Assembly (NCBI RefSeq): GCF_002161675.1
Contig: NZ_NFIH01000008.1
Coordinates: 1-64,000 of the forward strand
DNA length: 64,000 nt
Source: Pseudoflavonifractor sp. An44
GTDB lineage: Bacteria > Bacillota > Clostridia > Oscillospirales > Oscillospiraceae
Direction: 5' to 3'
Under the pieces are notes generated by a model, which was given only the letters and a program-made list of their open reading frames with translations, did no database searches and had not been told where the DNA came from. Every line of letters starts with the position of its first letter. Position 1 is the first letter of the stretch. The translations under genes and the position numbers were made by a program. Below, one piece after another: positions 33,145-42,260 of this stretch.

Positions 33145-33459
33145 ATGCAAAATCGTGTCACTGTCACCGTAGCCGGACACAACTATACGCTTTTGGCGGA
33201 AGAGGGAGAGGACTACGTACGCCGCGTGGCGGACTTCGTCAATGAGCAGATGCGCCAGACCCAGGAGGGCACGGAAATCAGCCAGCTGGACTGCGCCCTG
33301 CTCACCTGCCTGAACATCGCCGACCAGTATGCCAAGGACAAGGTGTCCAGCGCCAACCTGCGCCAGCAGATCAAGGACCTGCTGGAGGAGAACGCCCAGC
33401 TGAAGCTGGAGCTGCACCAGGCCAAGCATCCCCGCCAGGATAAGAACGTCAAGAAGTAA
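33145..33459 (+). CDS. zapA: Cell division protein ZapA
   Basis: A 104-residue cytoplasmic protein that bundles FtsZ filaments at the division site. The N-terminal part (NRVTVTVAGHNYTLLAEEGEDYVRRVADFVNEQM) is the ZapA domain, and the C-terminal half (about 62-98) is a charged coiled coil (QQIKDLLEENAQLKLELHQ). GAGGAGG precedes the ATG. The U32 gene starts 28 bp downstream in the same direction. Confidence 0.93.
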   Translation: MQNRVTVTVAGHNYTLLAEEGEDYVRRVADFVNEQMRQTQEGTEISQLDCALLTCLNIADQYAKDKVSSANLRQQIKDLLEENAQLKLELHQAKHPRQDKNVKK

Positions 33460-33487
33460 GGGAAAGCCCCTAATACGGAGGAATACT

Positions 33488-35566
33488 ATGGAGATATTAT
33501 CCCCTGCCGGCAGTCCCGAGGCCGTCCGTGCGGCGGTCTACGCCGGGGCGGATGCCGTGTATCTGGGCTACGGCCCCTTCAACGCCCGCCGCAACGCCCG
33601 GAACTTCAACCGGGAGGAGCTGGAGGAGGCCATCCATCTGTGCCACCTCTACGGGGTGAAGGTGTACCTCACCCTCAACACCCTGGCCTCGGACCGGGAA
33701 GTGGCCCAGGCCGCCCAGGTGGCGGTGGAGGCCTCGAGTCTGGGCGTGGACGCCATTCTGGTCCAGGACATGGGCCTTTTGCAGGTGGTGGGTCAGGTGG
33801 CCCCCGACGTGCACCTCCACGCCTCCACCCAGATGACCATTCACAACCTGGATGGCGTGAAACGCTGTGCGGATTTGGGGCTCACCCGGGCGGTGCTGTC
33901 CCGGGAGCTGTCCGCCAAGGAGATCTCCTACATCTGCGCCCACTCCCCCATTGAGATTGAGACCTTTGTCCACGGCGCGCTGTGCATGTGCTATTCGGGA
34001 CAGTGCTTCTTCTCCTCGGTGCTGGGTGGCCGCAGCGGCAACCGTGGCCTGTGCGCCCAGCCCTGCCGCCTGAGCTACGGCTGGAAGGGTAAAGCCGACC
34101 ACTACCCCCTGTCCCTCAAGGACATGTCCCTGGCCGGACACCTAAACCAGCTCCAGGACATGGGGGTGGCCTGCGCCAAAATCGAGGGCCGGATGAAGCG
34201 GCCAGAGTACGTGTGGGTGGTCACCAAGGTGTACGCCGACGCCCTGCGGGAGGGCCGGGAGCCCACTGCGGAAGAGGTGGCCCAGCTCACCGCCGCCTTC
34301 TCCCGCCAGGGCTTCACCGACGGGTACTTTATGGGGGACAAGGGCGCCCACATGTTCGGCGTGCGGGAGCAGCAGCCGGAACCCAAGGAGTTGTTTGCCG
34401 CCGCCCGGGCGGGGTATGATAAGCCCACCCAGCTGGTCCCCGTGACCCTGAATGCCTCCATCCAGGCGGACGCCCCCGCCTCCCTCACTCTCACCGACCA
34501 AGACGGCCACACCGTCACCGTCACCGGGCCCGCCCCGGAGGCCGCCCGCACCCGTGCCCTGGAGGCAGAGGATGTGGCGGCCCAGCTGTCCAAGACCGGA
34601 GGTACCCCCTACCGGGTTGAGGGGTACCAGGTGGAGGTGGAAGCAGGTCTGTCCCTGCCTCGCTCCGCCCTCAACGCCCTGCGCCGGGACGCGGTGGAGC
34701 AGCTCTCCACCCAGCGGACGGCGCTGCCCCAGCGGCGGCACTTCCCCTATGAGCCATTGCCCAAGGTGGCAAATTCCACCCAGGTTCCCGCCCTCTATGT
34801 CACCCTCCACAGCGCCCAGCAGTGCTCACAGGAATTGCTGGAGGCCCAGCCCGCCCGCATTGCCCTGCCTGTAGACGAGGCCGCCCGCCATCCCCAGGTG
34901 GTGGCGGACATCCTCGCCCACGGCATCCAGGCCGCGGTGGTGCTCCCCCGCATCTGCTGGGACGGAGAGCTGGACACCCTAAACCAGCAGCTCACCGTGT
35001 GCAAAGAGCTGGGTATTTCCCATGCCCTGGTGGGCAACCTGGGACTGCTGGACGTGGCCCGGGATTTGGGCTTTACCCTACACGGAGACTACGGCCTCCA
35101 GGTGTTCAACAGCCACGGGGTGGAGGAATACCGCTGTCTGGGCCTTGCCTCTCTCACCGCATCCTTTGAGTTGAAGCTGGCCCAGATTCGGGACCTGTCC
35201 AAGACTCTGCCCGTGGAACTGCTGGCCTATGGCCGCCTGCCCCTGATGATTACCGAGAACTGCGCCATGAAGGCAGGGGCGGGCCAGTGCTGCTGCGGCA
35301 ACGGCAACACCCTCACCGACCGCCGAGGGGTGGGCTTCCCGGTCCTCAAGGCCTGGGGCTGCCGCAACGAGATTTTCAACGCCGACACCCTCTTTTTGGC
35401 GGACAAGTCCGGGGACTATCTCCGGGCCGGGGTGTCCGGGCTGCAACTGCTGTTTACCACCGAGGACGCCCACACCGTGGTGGACATGGTGCGGCGTTAT
35501 CAGGGCGTGGGGGACGCTGCCCCTACTGGCTATACCCGGGGGCTTTACTATCGGGACGTGGAGTGA
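33488..35566 (+). CDS. U32-family peptidase/hydroxylase-like protein
   Basis: A 692-residue protein of the U32 (collagenase-like) family. The N-terminal TIM-barrel half has LSPAGSPEAVRAAVYAGADAVYLG, HASTQMTIHN, FVHGALCMCYSGQCFFSS and the signature around NRGLCAQPCR. These four Cys match the cluster-binding pattern of RlhA-type tRNA/rRNA hydroxylases, to which many U32 members are now assigned. The C-terminal half ends with a domain carrying ENCAMKAG and a CCCGNG Cys cluster, as in long clostridial versions. The precise substrate is not known. Linked to zapA; the cassette at 35610 is clearly different in composition. Confidence 0.9.
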   Translation: MEILSPAGSPEAVRAAVYAGADAVYLGYGPFNARRNARNFNREELEEAIHLCHLYGVKVYLTLNTLASDREVAQAAQVAVEASSLGVDAILVQDMGLLQVVGQVAPDVHLHASTQMTIHNLDGVKRCADLGLTRAVLSRELSAKEISYICAHSPIEIETFVHGALCMCYSGQCFFSSVLGGRSGNRGLCAQPCRLSYGWKGKADHYPLSLKDMSLAGHLNQLQDMGVACAKIEGRMKRPEYVWVVTKVYADALREGREPTAEEVAQLTAAFSRQGFTDGYFMGDKGAHMFGVREQQPEPKELFAAARAGYDKPTQLVPVTLNASIQADAPASLTLTDQDGHTVTVTGPAPEAARTRALEAEDVAAQLSKTGGTPYRVEGYQVEVEAGLSLPRSALNALRRDAVEQLSTQRTALPQRRHFPYEPLPKVANSTQVPALYVTLHSAQQCSQELLEAQPARIALPVDEAARHPQVVADILAHGIQAAVVLPRICWDGELDTLNQQLTVCKELGISHALVGNLGLLDVARDLGFTLHGDYGLQVFNSHGVEEYRCLGLASLTASFELKLAQIRDLSKTLPVELLAYGRLPLMITENCAMKAGAGQCCCGNGNTLTDRRGVGFPVLKAWGCRNEIFNADTLFLADKSGDYLRAGVSGLQLLFTTEDAHTVVDMVRRYQGVGDAAPTGYTRGLYYRDVE

Positions 35567-35609
35567 TAGGAAGCAATAAGGGGAATGATTGAAACGGGGT
35601 GAAGATACT

Positions 35610-36638
35610 ATGAACAGCAAAATCAATCAAGTCATTTTGGAAAACTTCGGTATGATTCCATCCTTTTCCTGTGACAATTTTTCAAATATCAACCTGGTCA
35701 TTGGTGAAAACGGGACAGGGAAAACCTTTTTCTTGAAGGCTCTGTACTCCGCAACTCGGGCCATGGAAGAGTACCGGAGAGGTGATGACATCCGAACCAT
35801 CAGTGATGTGTTGGCCGAAAAACTGAGATGGACCTTTCAAGTGGAAAAGTTGGGGGATATGGTCACTAGATCTTCCCCCGAGAATTTGACGTTCCGTGCC
35901 TCCATTGGAACCGATAAAATTGGCTACCAGTTTTCACAAAGTGCCACCAGCAAAATCGGAAAAGTGATTACTCCCACTCAGAGACGAGACACCAACTCCA
36001 TTTTTATCCCGGCAAAGGAAGTCCTATCCCTGTATTCAGTCATTCTAAAGTCCCGAGAGGTGGACAAATCCTTTGGATTTGATGACACCTACTATGATTT
36101 GGTCAAGGCAGTCCGTCTATCTCCAAAACGAGGGAGAAATTACACTACGTTTGCAGATTCTCGCAAATTGGTGAAAGATGTCATCGATGGGCGAATTGAA
36201 TTTGATGAAACCAGTGGGAAATGGTTCTTTAAAAACAATCGGAACCAGAAATTTTCGATTGGAGCAACTTCGGAAGGCGTAAAAAAGATTTCCATCATGG
36301 ACCGCCTGTTGGCCAACGGATATGTGGACAAACAGTCCATTATATTTATCGATGAAATCGAATCTGCCCTTCATCCCTCTGCGGTTTGTCAGTTTCTAGA
36401 CATGATAAATAACATCGCAACCAACATGGACATGCAGTTTTTTATCTCTAGCCACTCTTATTTTGTCATCAAGAAGCTTGCACTCATCGCCATGAACACA
36501 CCCGGTCTGGTCACCTGTATTTCCCTGCATAAGGCGGCCCCGCCTGAGGTGCACGATTTGTATGATGGAATGCCCAATAACTCCATCATAGACGCCGCCA
36601 TCCGCCTCTATGAGCAGGAAATTCGGGAGGGGCTTTGA
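35610..36638 (+). CDS. ABC/SMC-like AAA ATPase, probable defence-type partner
   Basis: A 342-residue soluble ATPase of the AAA_15/AAA_21 (OLD/RecF-like) group. It begins with the typical VILENFGMIPSF recognition strand. Walker A is GENGTGKT (residues 32-39), a signature-like SIGATSEGVKK precedes Walker B IIFIDEIESALHP (Asp248-Glu249), and SSHSYFVIK is the switch. GGGGTGAAG precedes the ATG at 35610. Codon use is much more AT-rich than in flanking genes, suggesting horizontal gain. The next gene starts 2 bp after its stop, so the two proteins should act together. Confidence 0.85.
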   Translation: MNSKINQVILENFGMIPSFSCDNFSNINLVIGENGTGKTFFLKALYSATRAMEEYRRGDDIRTISDVLAEKLRWTFQVEKLGDMVTRSSPENLTFRASIGTDKIGYQFSQSATSKIGKVITPTQRRDTNSIFIPAKEVLSLYSVILKSREVDKSFGFDDTYYDLVKAVRLSPKRGRNYTTFADSRKLVKDVIDGRIEFDETSGKWFFKNNRNQKFSIGATSEGVKKISIMDRLLANGYVDKQSIIFIDEIESALHPSAVCQFLDMINNIATNMDMQFFISSHSYFVIKKLALIAMNTPGLVTCISLHKAAPPEVHDLYDGMPNNSIIDAAIRLYEQEIREGL

Positions 36639-36640
36639 CT

Positions 36641-37156
36641 ATGATGATCGAAGAATCGGAGATGCAATTTGGCAATTATCCAGACGACGCAGTATTTCAT
36701 TTGGAAAAGAGCCCCCAATACCAAGACAAGCTCCGCTCCAATGGTGTAAAGAGTTGCGAATTTATCTTATTCAAAGAGAATGCATTGTATTTTATAGAGG
36801 CGAAAAAGTCTTGTCCCAACCAAATTTCTGCAGATACCTCCATAGAAAAAGTTGAAAAGTACCATGAATACATTGCAGATATCACAAATAAGATGCGGCA
36901 TTCCCTAGCTCTTTATGCCAATATTTTGTTGAAACGTCACGATTGTACCGGCGTACCACCGTCTCTTCTTGAGACAGATTTGTCGGGAAAAGAGCTAAAA
37001 CTGGTTCTTGTGGTAAAAAATGCCCAGCCTCAATGGCTGATACCATTGTCGGAGAAGTTGAATCGTGTATTAAAGCCAGAAACAGGAATCTGGAAGTGCT
37101 CCAGAATTTTTGTTATCAATGAAGCCACGGCCCGGGACATTCATCTGGTGGTTTAA
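36641..37156 (+). CDS. Small protein with PD-(D/E)xK-like ExK motif, partner of the ATPase
   Basis: 171 residues, no signal peptide or membrane segment. Around residues 35-60 it reads VKSCEFILFKENALYFIEAK: an acidic residue (Glu40) on one strand and Glu53-x-Lys55 on the next. This is the spacing of a PD-(D/E)xK nuclease core, followed by KSCPN. No named family is recognised. The ATG at 36641 has GGGAGG 9 bp upstream, within the end of the ATPase gene. Same AT-rich composition as the ATPase. Together they resemble a two-gene ATPase-effector system such as OLD/PARIS/Septu-type defence modules, though the effector differs from those I know. Confidence 0.72.
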   Translation: MMIEESEMQFGNYPDDAVFHLEKSPQYQDKLRSNGVKSCEFILFKENALYFIEAKKSCPNQISADTSIEKVEKYHEYIADITNKMRHSLALYANILLKRHDCTGVPPSLLETDLSGKELKLVLVVKNAQPQWLIPLSEKLNRVLKPETGIWKCSRIFVINEATARDIHLVV

Positions 37157-37235
37157 TATCATCGTACAAGATAAACTGACGTTCTATTACGCAGCTACAT
37201 AGGAATTCACGCACAACAAGGAGGAACCATTCAAC

Positions 37236-37823
37236 ATGGATATCATCTTGGCATCCCAGTCCCCCCGGCGGAAAGAGCTGCTGGGCCAGATGGGGCTACG
37301 GGGCTTTAAAATCACCTCCCCGGAGGTGGACGAGACGGTGGAGGAGCACATGCCCCCCGCCCAGGTGGTGGAGGAGCTGTCCCGGCGCAAAGCCCTGGCG
37401 GTGGCCGGGCACGCTGACCCCGACGACCTCATCATTGCCGCCGACACGGTGGTGGCTCTGGAGGGGGCGGTGCTGGGCAAGCCCGCCGACCAGCGGGATG
37501 CCTTTGCCATGCTCACCGCCCTCAGCGGCAACCGCCACTACGTCTACACCGGACTCACCGTCATCCAGGGGGACCAGGTGGTGACCCAGCACGAGTGCAC
37601 CACCGTCACCTTCCGGGAACTGGAGCCGGAGGAGATTTCCCACTACATCGCCACCGGCGAGCCCATGGACAAGGCTGGGGCCTACGGCATCCAGGGCCTG
37701 GGCGCCATGCTGGTGTCCGGCATTGAAGGAGACTATTTCAACGTGGTGGGCCTGCCCATCTTCCGGCTGAGCCGGATTCTGGCGGGCTTCGGTCTGGACC
37801 TGTTCCAGATGGCCGACCACTGA
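37236..37823 (+). CDS. maf: Maf-family nucleotide pyrophosphatase
   Basis: A 195-residue house-cleaning pyrophosphatase that hydrolyses dTTP/UTP or modified nucleotides to monophosphates. It opens with ILASQSPRRKELL (the Maf signature). EVDET, IIAADTVVALEG and the KAGAYGIQGLGA segment with the catalytic region are all present. AAGGAGG lies before the ATG. MreC follows 14 bp downstream, the usual Firmicutes maf-mre linkage, although mreB is absent here. Confidence 0.95.
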   Translation: MDIILASQSPRRKELLGQMGLRGFKITSPEVDETVEEHMPPAQVVEELSRRKALAVAGHADPDDLIIAADTVVALEGAVLGKPADQRDAFAMLTALSGNRHYVYTGLTVIQGDQVVTQHECTTVTFRELEPEEISHYIATGEPMDKAGAYGIQGLGAMLVSGIEGDYFNVVGLPIFRLSRILAGFGLDLFQMADH

Positions 37824-37837
37824 GGACAGGAGATACT

Positions 37838-38668
37838 ATGAAGGGATTTTTCCGGAACAACGGAGGGCTTTTGGTGGTGGCGGCGGTGCTGCTGGCCGCC
37901 CTGCTGGCCATTCTCTCCGCCATCACCGGGGCCAACCCCATCACCAACGCCCTCCAGGTCATCACTCGCCCGGTGGGGTCGCTGACCTCCGGCATCTCCA
38001 ACTGGTTCCAGGGGCAGCACGACCGCCTCACCGGGTATGACCAGCTGCTGGAGGAAAATGAGACGCTGAAGGAGCAGCTGGCCGAGCTGGAGGAGCAGGT
38101 GCGAGAGGGGCAGGACGCCCTGCGGGAAAATGAGCGGCTGCAATCCCTGCTGGGAGTGGCCCAGGAGCACCCGGATTGGACCTACGCCTCCGCCACCGTC
38201 ATCCAGCGTTCCACCACCAACTGGGCCAACCAGATCACCATCAGCGTGGGCAGCGGCCAGGAGGTGGAGGCGGGTGACTGCGTCATCGACCAATACGGCA
38301 ATCTGGTGGGCGTGGTGAAGGAAGTGGGCACCAACTGGGCCCTGGTGGACACCCTGCTGGACCCCGGCATGGAGCTGGGGGTGCGGGTGGCCCGCACCGA
38401 CGACAGCGCCATGGCCCAGGGGGATTTTACTCTCATGGGCGAAGGCAAGCTGCGCATGACCTATATCCCCCAGGACGCCCAGCTGATCTCTGGCGACCAG
38501 GTGACCACCTCGGGGCTGGGGGGCAAGTACCCCGGCGGCCTGCTGGTGGGCCAGGTGGAGAGCATCGAGACGGAGGCCGACGGCATCAGCCGTTCGGCGC
38601 TGCTTAACCCCAGTGCGGATGTGGAAAACATTCGATATGTATATGTAATCACCAATTTCGAGGGGTAA
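37838..38668 (+). CDS. mreC: Rod-shape-determining protein MreC
   Basis: A 276-residue single-pass membrane protein that scaffolds cell-wall elongation. One N-terminal membrane helix (about 10-30) is followed by a coiled coil (about 65-108, LLEENETLKEQLAELEEQV) and the beta-barrel MreC domain with DWTYASATVIQRSTTNWANQ, GDCVIDQYGNLVGVV and a C-terminal LLVGQVESIETEADG. It is complete. The usual next gene, mreD, is missing; an intergenic repeat of about 670 bp follows, then mutS. Confidence 0.94.
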   Translation: MKGFFRNNGGLLVVAAVLLAALLAILSAITGANPITNALQVITRPVGSLTSGISNWFQGQHDRLTGYDQLLEENETLKEQLAELEEQVREGQDALRENERLQSLLGVAQEHPDWTYASATVIQRSTTNWANQITISVGSGQEVEAGDCVIDQYGNLVGVVKEVGTNWALVDTLLDPGMELGVRVARTDDSAMAQGDFTLMGEGKLRMTYIPQDAQLISGDQVTTSGLGGKYPGGLLVGQVESIETEADGISRSALLNPSADVENIRYVYVITNFEG

Positions 38669-38731
38669 GTCTCCCCTCTAGGGGCTTTCCTCTTCTCATA
38701 TTTCTCAGACGCAAATTTGCGCCCCCGGCAG

Positions 38732-39398
38732 GGACGCTCCGCTGGGGTCCATTTTGAGTGGCCAAAATAAGGAACCTCCGATTCCCTACAGCATCGGAGT
38801 CTTGTGGCCCTTTTACGCCATAAATTCGTTGCATCTTCTGGAAATACACCAAGTATTTCTGCGAAGCTGCGTCTCTTTCTGACGCAAAATGTCTCACAAT
38901 TCTCTCTCGCTTAGGGAATCGGACGTTCCTACCAAAACCCGCTTAGGGCGTTCCCCCCTAAGGACCTCCCTTTGGGTACGAGGCTGGACCTGCGTCAAGT
39001 CTAGATTCGGCCCGTCCCCCTTGCTGTGGCTCCTGTTCCTGCCACCACACCAGGCCACCCTGGGTAGCTGGCCCTACAGCTGGGCGGTTTCCATACCCGG
39101 GCCTACCCTGGAAAAGCAGCGTTCCCGCCGCCGGGAGCCAGGCTTCCGGCAACTAGGAACCGTTGCACACCAGGGTAAGGCCCTGGAGGTAGAAGTTTTA
39201 TTTGTCGTAGAAGCTGAGACTTACAATAGAATTTCCATGCCATCTATGTGACCCCACCCAGCCAAGGGCCGAACCGAGAAGGACGCACACGCCACCCAGT
39301 ACCGCGGGGTGGATTCCACAAGGCGGGGGAAGGCCCCGCCTTTGGTGGTCTTTGGTTCCTTTCTGGCAGCAGAAAGGAACCCCCAGCGGGGAGCGTCC
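38732..39398 (+). repeat. Dispersed about 510-bp intergenic repeat, copy B
   Basis: Begins with GGACGCTCCGCTGGG (38732-38746) and ends CCCAGCGGGGAGCGTCC at 39398. Internal blocks match copies A, C, D and E: CTTAGGGCGTTCCCC, CTTGCTGTGGCTCCTGTTCC, GGGCGGTTTCC, GCGTTCCCGCCGCCGGGA, CATCTATGTGACC, CCAAGGGCCGA and GGGGTGGATTCCACAAGGCG. A 161-bp MITE-like element interrupts the left end; without it the copy is about 506 bp. It separates mreC from mutS and probably carries the mutS promoter. Confidence 0.88.
38770..38930. mobile_element. 161-bp MITE-like insertion inside repeat copy B
   Basis: Ends are AGGAACCTCCGATTCCCTA (38770-38788) and the near-perfect inverse TAGGGAATCGGACGTTCCT (38912-38930), 18 of 19 positions matching. 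Both inner regions carry further small stems. The other four copies lack it at this point. It encodes nothing. No obvious target duplication is visible. Confidence 0.75.
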
Positions 39399-39486
39399 CC
39401 ACCAGGCTGGCAAGCCTGAGACTGGGAACGTATCAAGATACCTGGCCGATTGCCCAGCAACAACAAATAGAAAGGTCGTGCACTCC

Positions 39487-42111
39487 ATGGCGGAACTCAC
39501 CCCCATGATGAAACAATATATCAAAATGAAGCAGGACAATCCCGATTGCCTGCTTTTCTTCCGGTTGGGGGACTTTTACGAGATGTTCCAGGACGACGCC
39601 AAGATCGGCGCCCAGGAGCTGGGCCTCACCCTCACCACCCGGGACCGCAACAAGCCGGAGGAGGAGCGCACCCCCATGTGCGGGGTACCCTACCACTCCG
39701 CCCAGAACTACATCGCCCGACTCATCAAGCGGGGCTATAAGGTGGCCATCTGCGAGCAGATGGAGGACCCCGCCACCGCCAAGGGCCTGGTGGAGCGGGA
39801 CATCGTGCGCATCGTCACCCCCGGCACCGCCATGGACGACGTGATGCTGGACGAGAACAACAACAACTACATCTGCTGCGTGTACCTGGACGGGGACCGG
39901 GCAGGTATGGCGGTGTGCGACGTGTCCACCGGACAGTTCCACACCACCCCCTTCTCCGGCACCGACTGGCTGCCCCACCTGTGCAACCAGCTCTCCGCCT
40001 GTCCCCCCAGCGAGGCCATTCTCTCCCCCCAGGCCGCCGCCCAGCGGGAACTGGTGGAATTCTTGCGCCAGCGGCTGGACTGCCTGTGCCAGACGGGAAC
40101 CGAAGAGCAGTTTGACCCCCAGGCTGCCGGGTCCGCCCTGGAGGTGTGCGGGCTGTGGGAGACGGGGGCTCCGCTGCCGGAGCACGACCTGGCCTGTTAC
40201 CAGGCGGCGGGGGCTCTGGCCGGGTACCTGACCCAGACCCAGAAGACCGACCTCACCCACCTGGGCCCCCTGGTGGTGGAGCAGCCCGACCAGCGGCTGT
40301 ACATGGAGCTGGACCTCACCGCCCGGCGCAACCTGGAGCTCACCGAGACCATGCGCAGCAAGGACAAGAAGGGCTCCCTCCTCTGGGTGCTGGACCGCAC
40401 CCGCACCCCCATGGGCCACCGGATGATTCGCGCCTGGCTGGAGCGCCCCTTGCGCTCCCCCCTGGCCATCACCCGCCGTCAGGACGGGGTGGCCGCCCTG
40501 GTGGACAATCTGGTGGCCCGGGAAGAGCTGAGCCACGCCCTGCGCCAGGTGCCCGACCTGGAACGACTCATCGGCAAGGTGGGCTACGGCTCTGCCAACG
40601 CCCGGGATATGAAGGCCCTGGCCCAGGGCCTTGGGATGCTCCCCGCCCTGGCCGCCCAGCTGGAAGCCCTCACCGGCCGGGCCATGGAGGGCATCAAGGA
40701 CGGCATGCTGGGCCTGGAGGACCTGCAACAGGCCATTGATGGGGCCATCCGGGACGAGGACGACGACCACCGCCTCCCCTTCACCATCCGAGAGGGCGAC
40801 TTCATCCGCCCCGGCTACGACGAGCAGGTGGACCACCTGCGGGACATCCTCACCAACGGGGCGGATATGGTGATTGCTCTGGAGAGCCGGGAGAAGGAGC
40901 GCACCGGCATCAAGAGCCTGAAGGTCCGGTATAATAAGGTGTTCGGCTACTACATCGAGGTGTCCAAGTCCAACTACGACCTGGTGCCCGAGGACTACAT
41001 CCGCAAGCAGACCCTGGTCAACTGTGAGCGGTTCATCACCCCCGAGCTCAAGGACCTGGAGCACGAAATTCTCTCCGCCCAGACCCGCATCACCGCCCTG
41101 GAGTACCAGCTGTTCTGCCAGCTGCGGGACACGGTGTCCGCCCGGGTGCGGGAGGTGCAGCGGGCCGCAGGCAGCGTGGCCCAGCTGGACGTGCTCCTCT
41201 CCTTTGCCACGGTGGCGGTGGAGCGCAACTACTGCCGCCCGGTGGTGGACGAGAGCGGGGTCATCGACATTCAGGAGGGCCGCCACCCGGTGGTGGAGCA
41301 CACCCTGAAAGACACCCTTTTCGTGCCCAACGACACCCACATGGACGAAAACGAGCACCGTCTGTCCATCATCACCGGCCCCAACATGGCAGGTAAATCC
41401 ACCTACATGCGCCAGGTGGCCCTCATTGTGCTCATGGCCCAGATGGGCTGCTATGTCCCCGCCCGCTCCGCCCACATCGGGGTGGTGGACCGGGTGTTCA
41501 CCCGCATCGGGGCCTCCGATGACCTGGCCGCCGGACAGTCCACCTTCATGGTGGAGATGAGCGAGGTGGCCCAGCTGCTCCAAAACGCCACCCGCCACTC
41601 CCTGCTGATTCTGGACGAGATCGGCCGGGGCACCTCCACCTATGACGGCATGTCCATTGCCCGCTCGGTGCTGGAATACTGTGCCGAGGCCAAAAAGCTG
41701 GGAGCCAAGACCCTGTTTGCCACCCACTACCACGAGCTCACCGCCGTGGAGCAGGAGCTGGAGGGGGTCCACAACTTCCACATTGCGGTGAAAAAGCGGA
41801 AGGACGACATTGTCTTCCTGCGCAAAATTATCCCCGGCGGGGCCGACCAGAGCTATGGCATCGAGGTGGCCAAGCTGGCGGGGGTGCCCAATCCCGTCAT
41901 TGCCCGGGCCCGGGAAATTCTGGCCCAGCTGGAGAGCCAGGGGGCGGTGGCCCCGGTGGGTGCCGTCTCCGCCCCCGCCCAGGAACAGATGACCCTGGGG
42001 GATCTGACGGGAGGCGAGGTGCTGGACACCCTGCGGAACACCGCTGTGGACACCCTCACCCCCATTGAGGCTCTGAACCTGCTCTATCAACTGAAACAAA
42101 AGTTATCTTAA
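39487..42111 (+). CDS. mutS: DNA mismatch repair protein MutS
   Basis: An 874-residue mismatch-recognition ATPase. The N-terminal FRLGDFYEMFQDDA carries the Phe-x-Glu mismatch-reading motif. The C-terminal ATPase has GPNMAGKSTYMRQ (Walker A, residues about 630-642), LLILDEIGRGTSTYDG (Walker B) and ATHYHELTAVE. The extreme C-terminal helix-hairpin part is also present. The ATG at 39487 is chosen; a longer frame extends into the repeat and is not credible. The ribosome site is a modest AAAGG. Partner MutL is encoded on the opposite strand at 27736-29784. Confidence 0.97.
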   Translation: MAELTPMMKQYIKMKQDNPDCLLFFRLGDFYEMFQDDAKIGAQELGLTLTTRDRNKPEEERTPMCGVPYHSAQNYIARLIKRGYKVAICEQMEDPATAKGLVERDIVRIVTPGTAMDDVMLDENNNNYICCVYLDGDRAGMAVCDVSTGQFHTTPFSGTDWLPHLCNQLSACPPSEAILSPQAAAQRELVEFLRQRLDCLCQTGTEEQFDPQAAGSALEVCGLWETGAPLPEHDLACYQAAGALAGYLTQTQKTDLTHLGPLVVEQPDQRLYMELDLTARRNLELTETMRSKDKKGSLLWVLDRTRTPMGHRMIRAWLERPLRSPLAITRRQDGVAALVDNLVAREELSHALRQVPDLERLIGKVGYGSANARDMKALAQGLGMLPALAAQLEALTGRAMEGIKDGMLGLEDLQQAIDGAIRDEDDDHRLPFTIREGDFIRPGYDEQVDHLRDILTNGADMVIALESREKERTGIKSLKVRYNKVFGYYIEVSKSNYDLVPEDYIRKQTLVNCERFITPELKDLEHEILSAQTRITALEYQLFCQLRDTVSARVREVQRAAGSVAQLDVLLSFATVAVERNYCRPVVDESGVIDIQEGRHPVVEHTLKDTLFVPNDTHMDENEHRLSIITGPNMAGKSTYMRQVALIVLMAQMGCYVPARSAHIGVVDRVFTRIGASDDLAAGQSTFMVEMSEVAQLLQNATRHSLLILDEIGRGTSTYDGMSIARSVLEYCAEAKKLGAKTLFATHYHELTAVEQELEGVHNFHIAVKKRKDDIVFLRKIIPGGADQSYGIEVAKLAGVPNPVIARAREILAQLESQGAVAPVGAVSAPAQEQMTLGDLTGGEVLDTLRNTAVDTLTPIEALNLLYQLKQKLS

Positions 42112-42116
42112 CGCTG

Positions 42117-42153
42117 AGAGGCCATGCAGAGTCGTCTGCATGGCCTCTTTTTT
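42117..42153 (+). terminator. Terminator after mutS
   Basis: 14-bp stem (42117-42130 with 42135-42148), GTCG loop, T7 tract. Confidence 0.93.
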
Positions 42154-42260
42154 GACCATCTCTTTACATGATTCATACCTTTGTCCGATAGCACCATTTG
42201 CAGGCTTCCCTTATAATTCCATCTGCGAGAATTGGAATCATTAAGGAGGAAACAATACAT

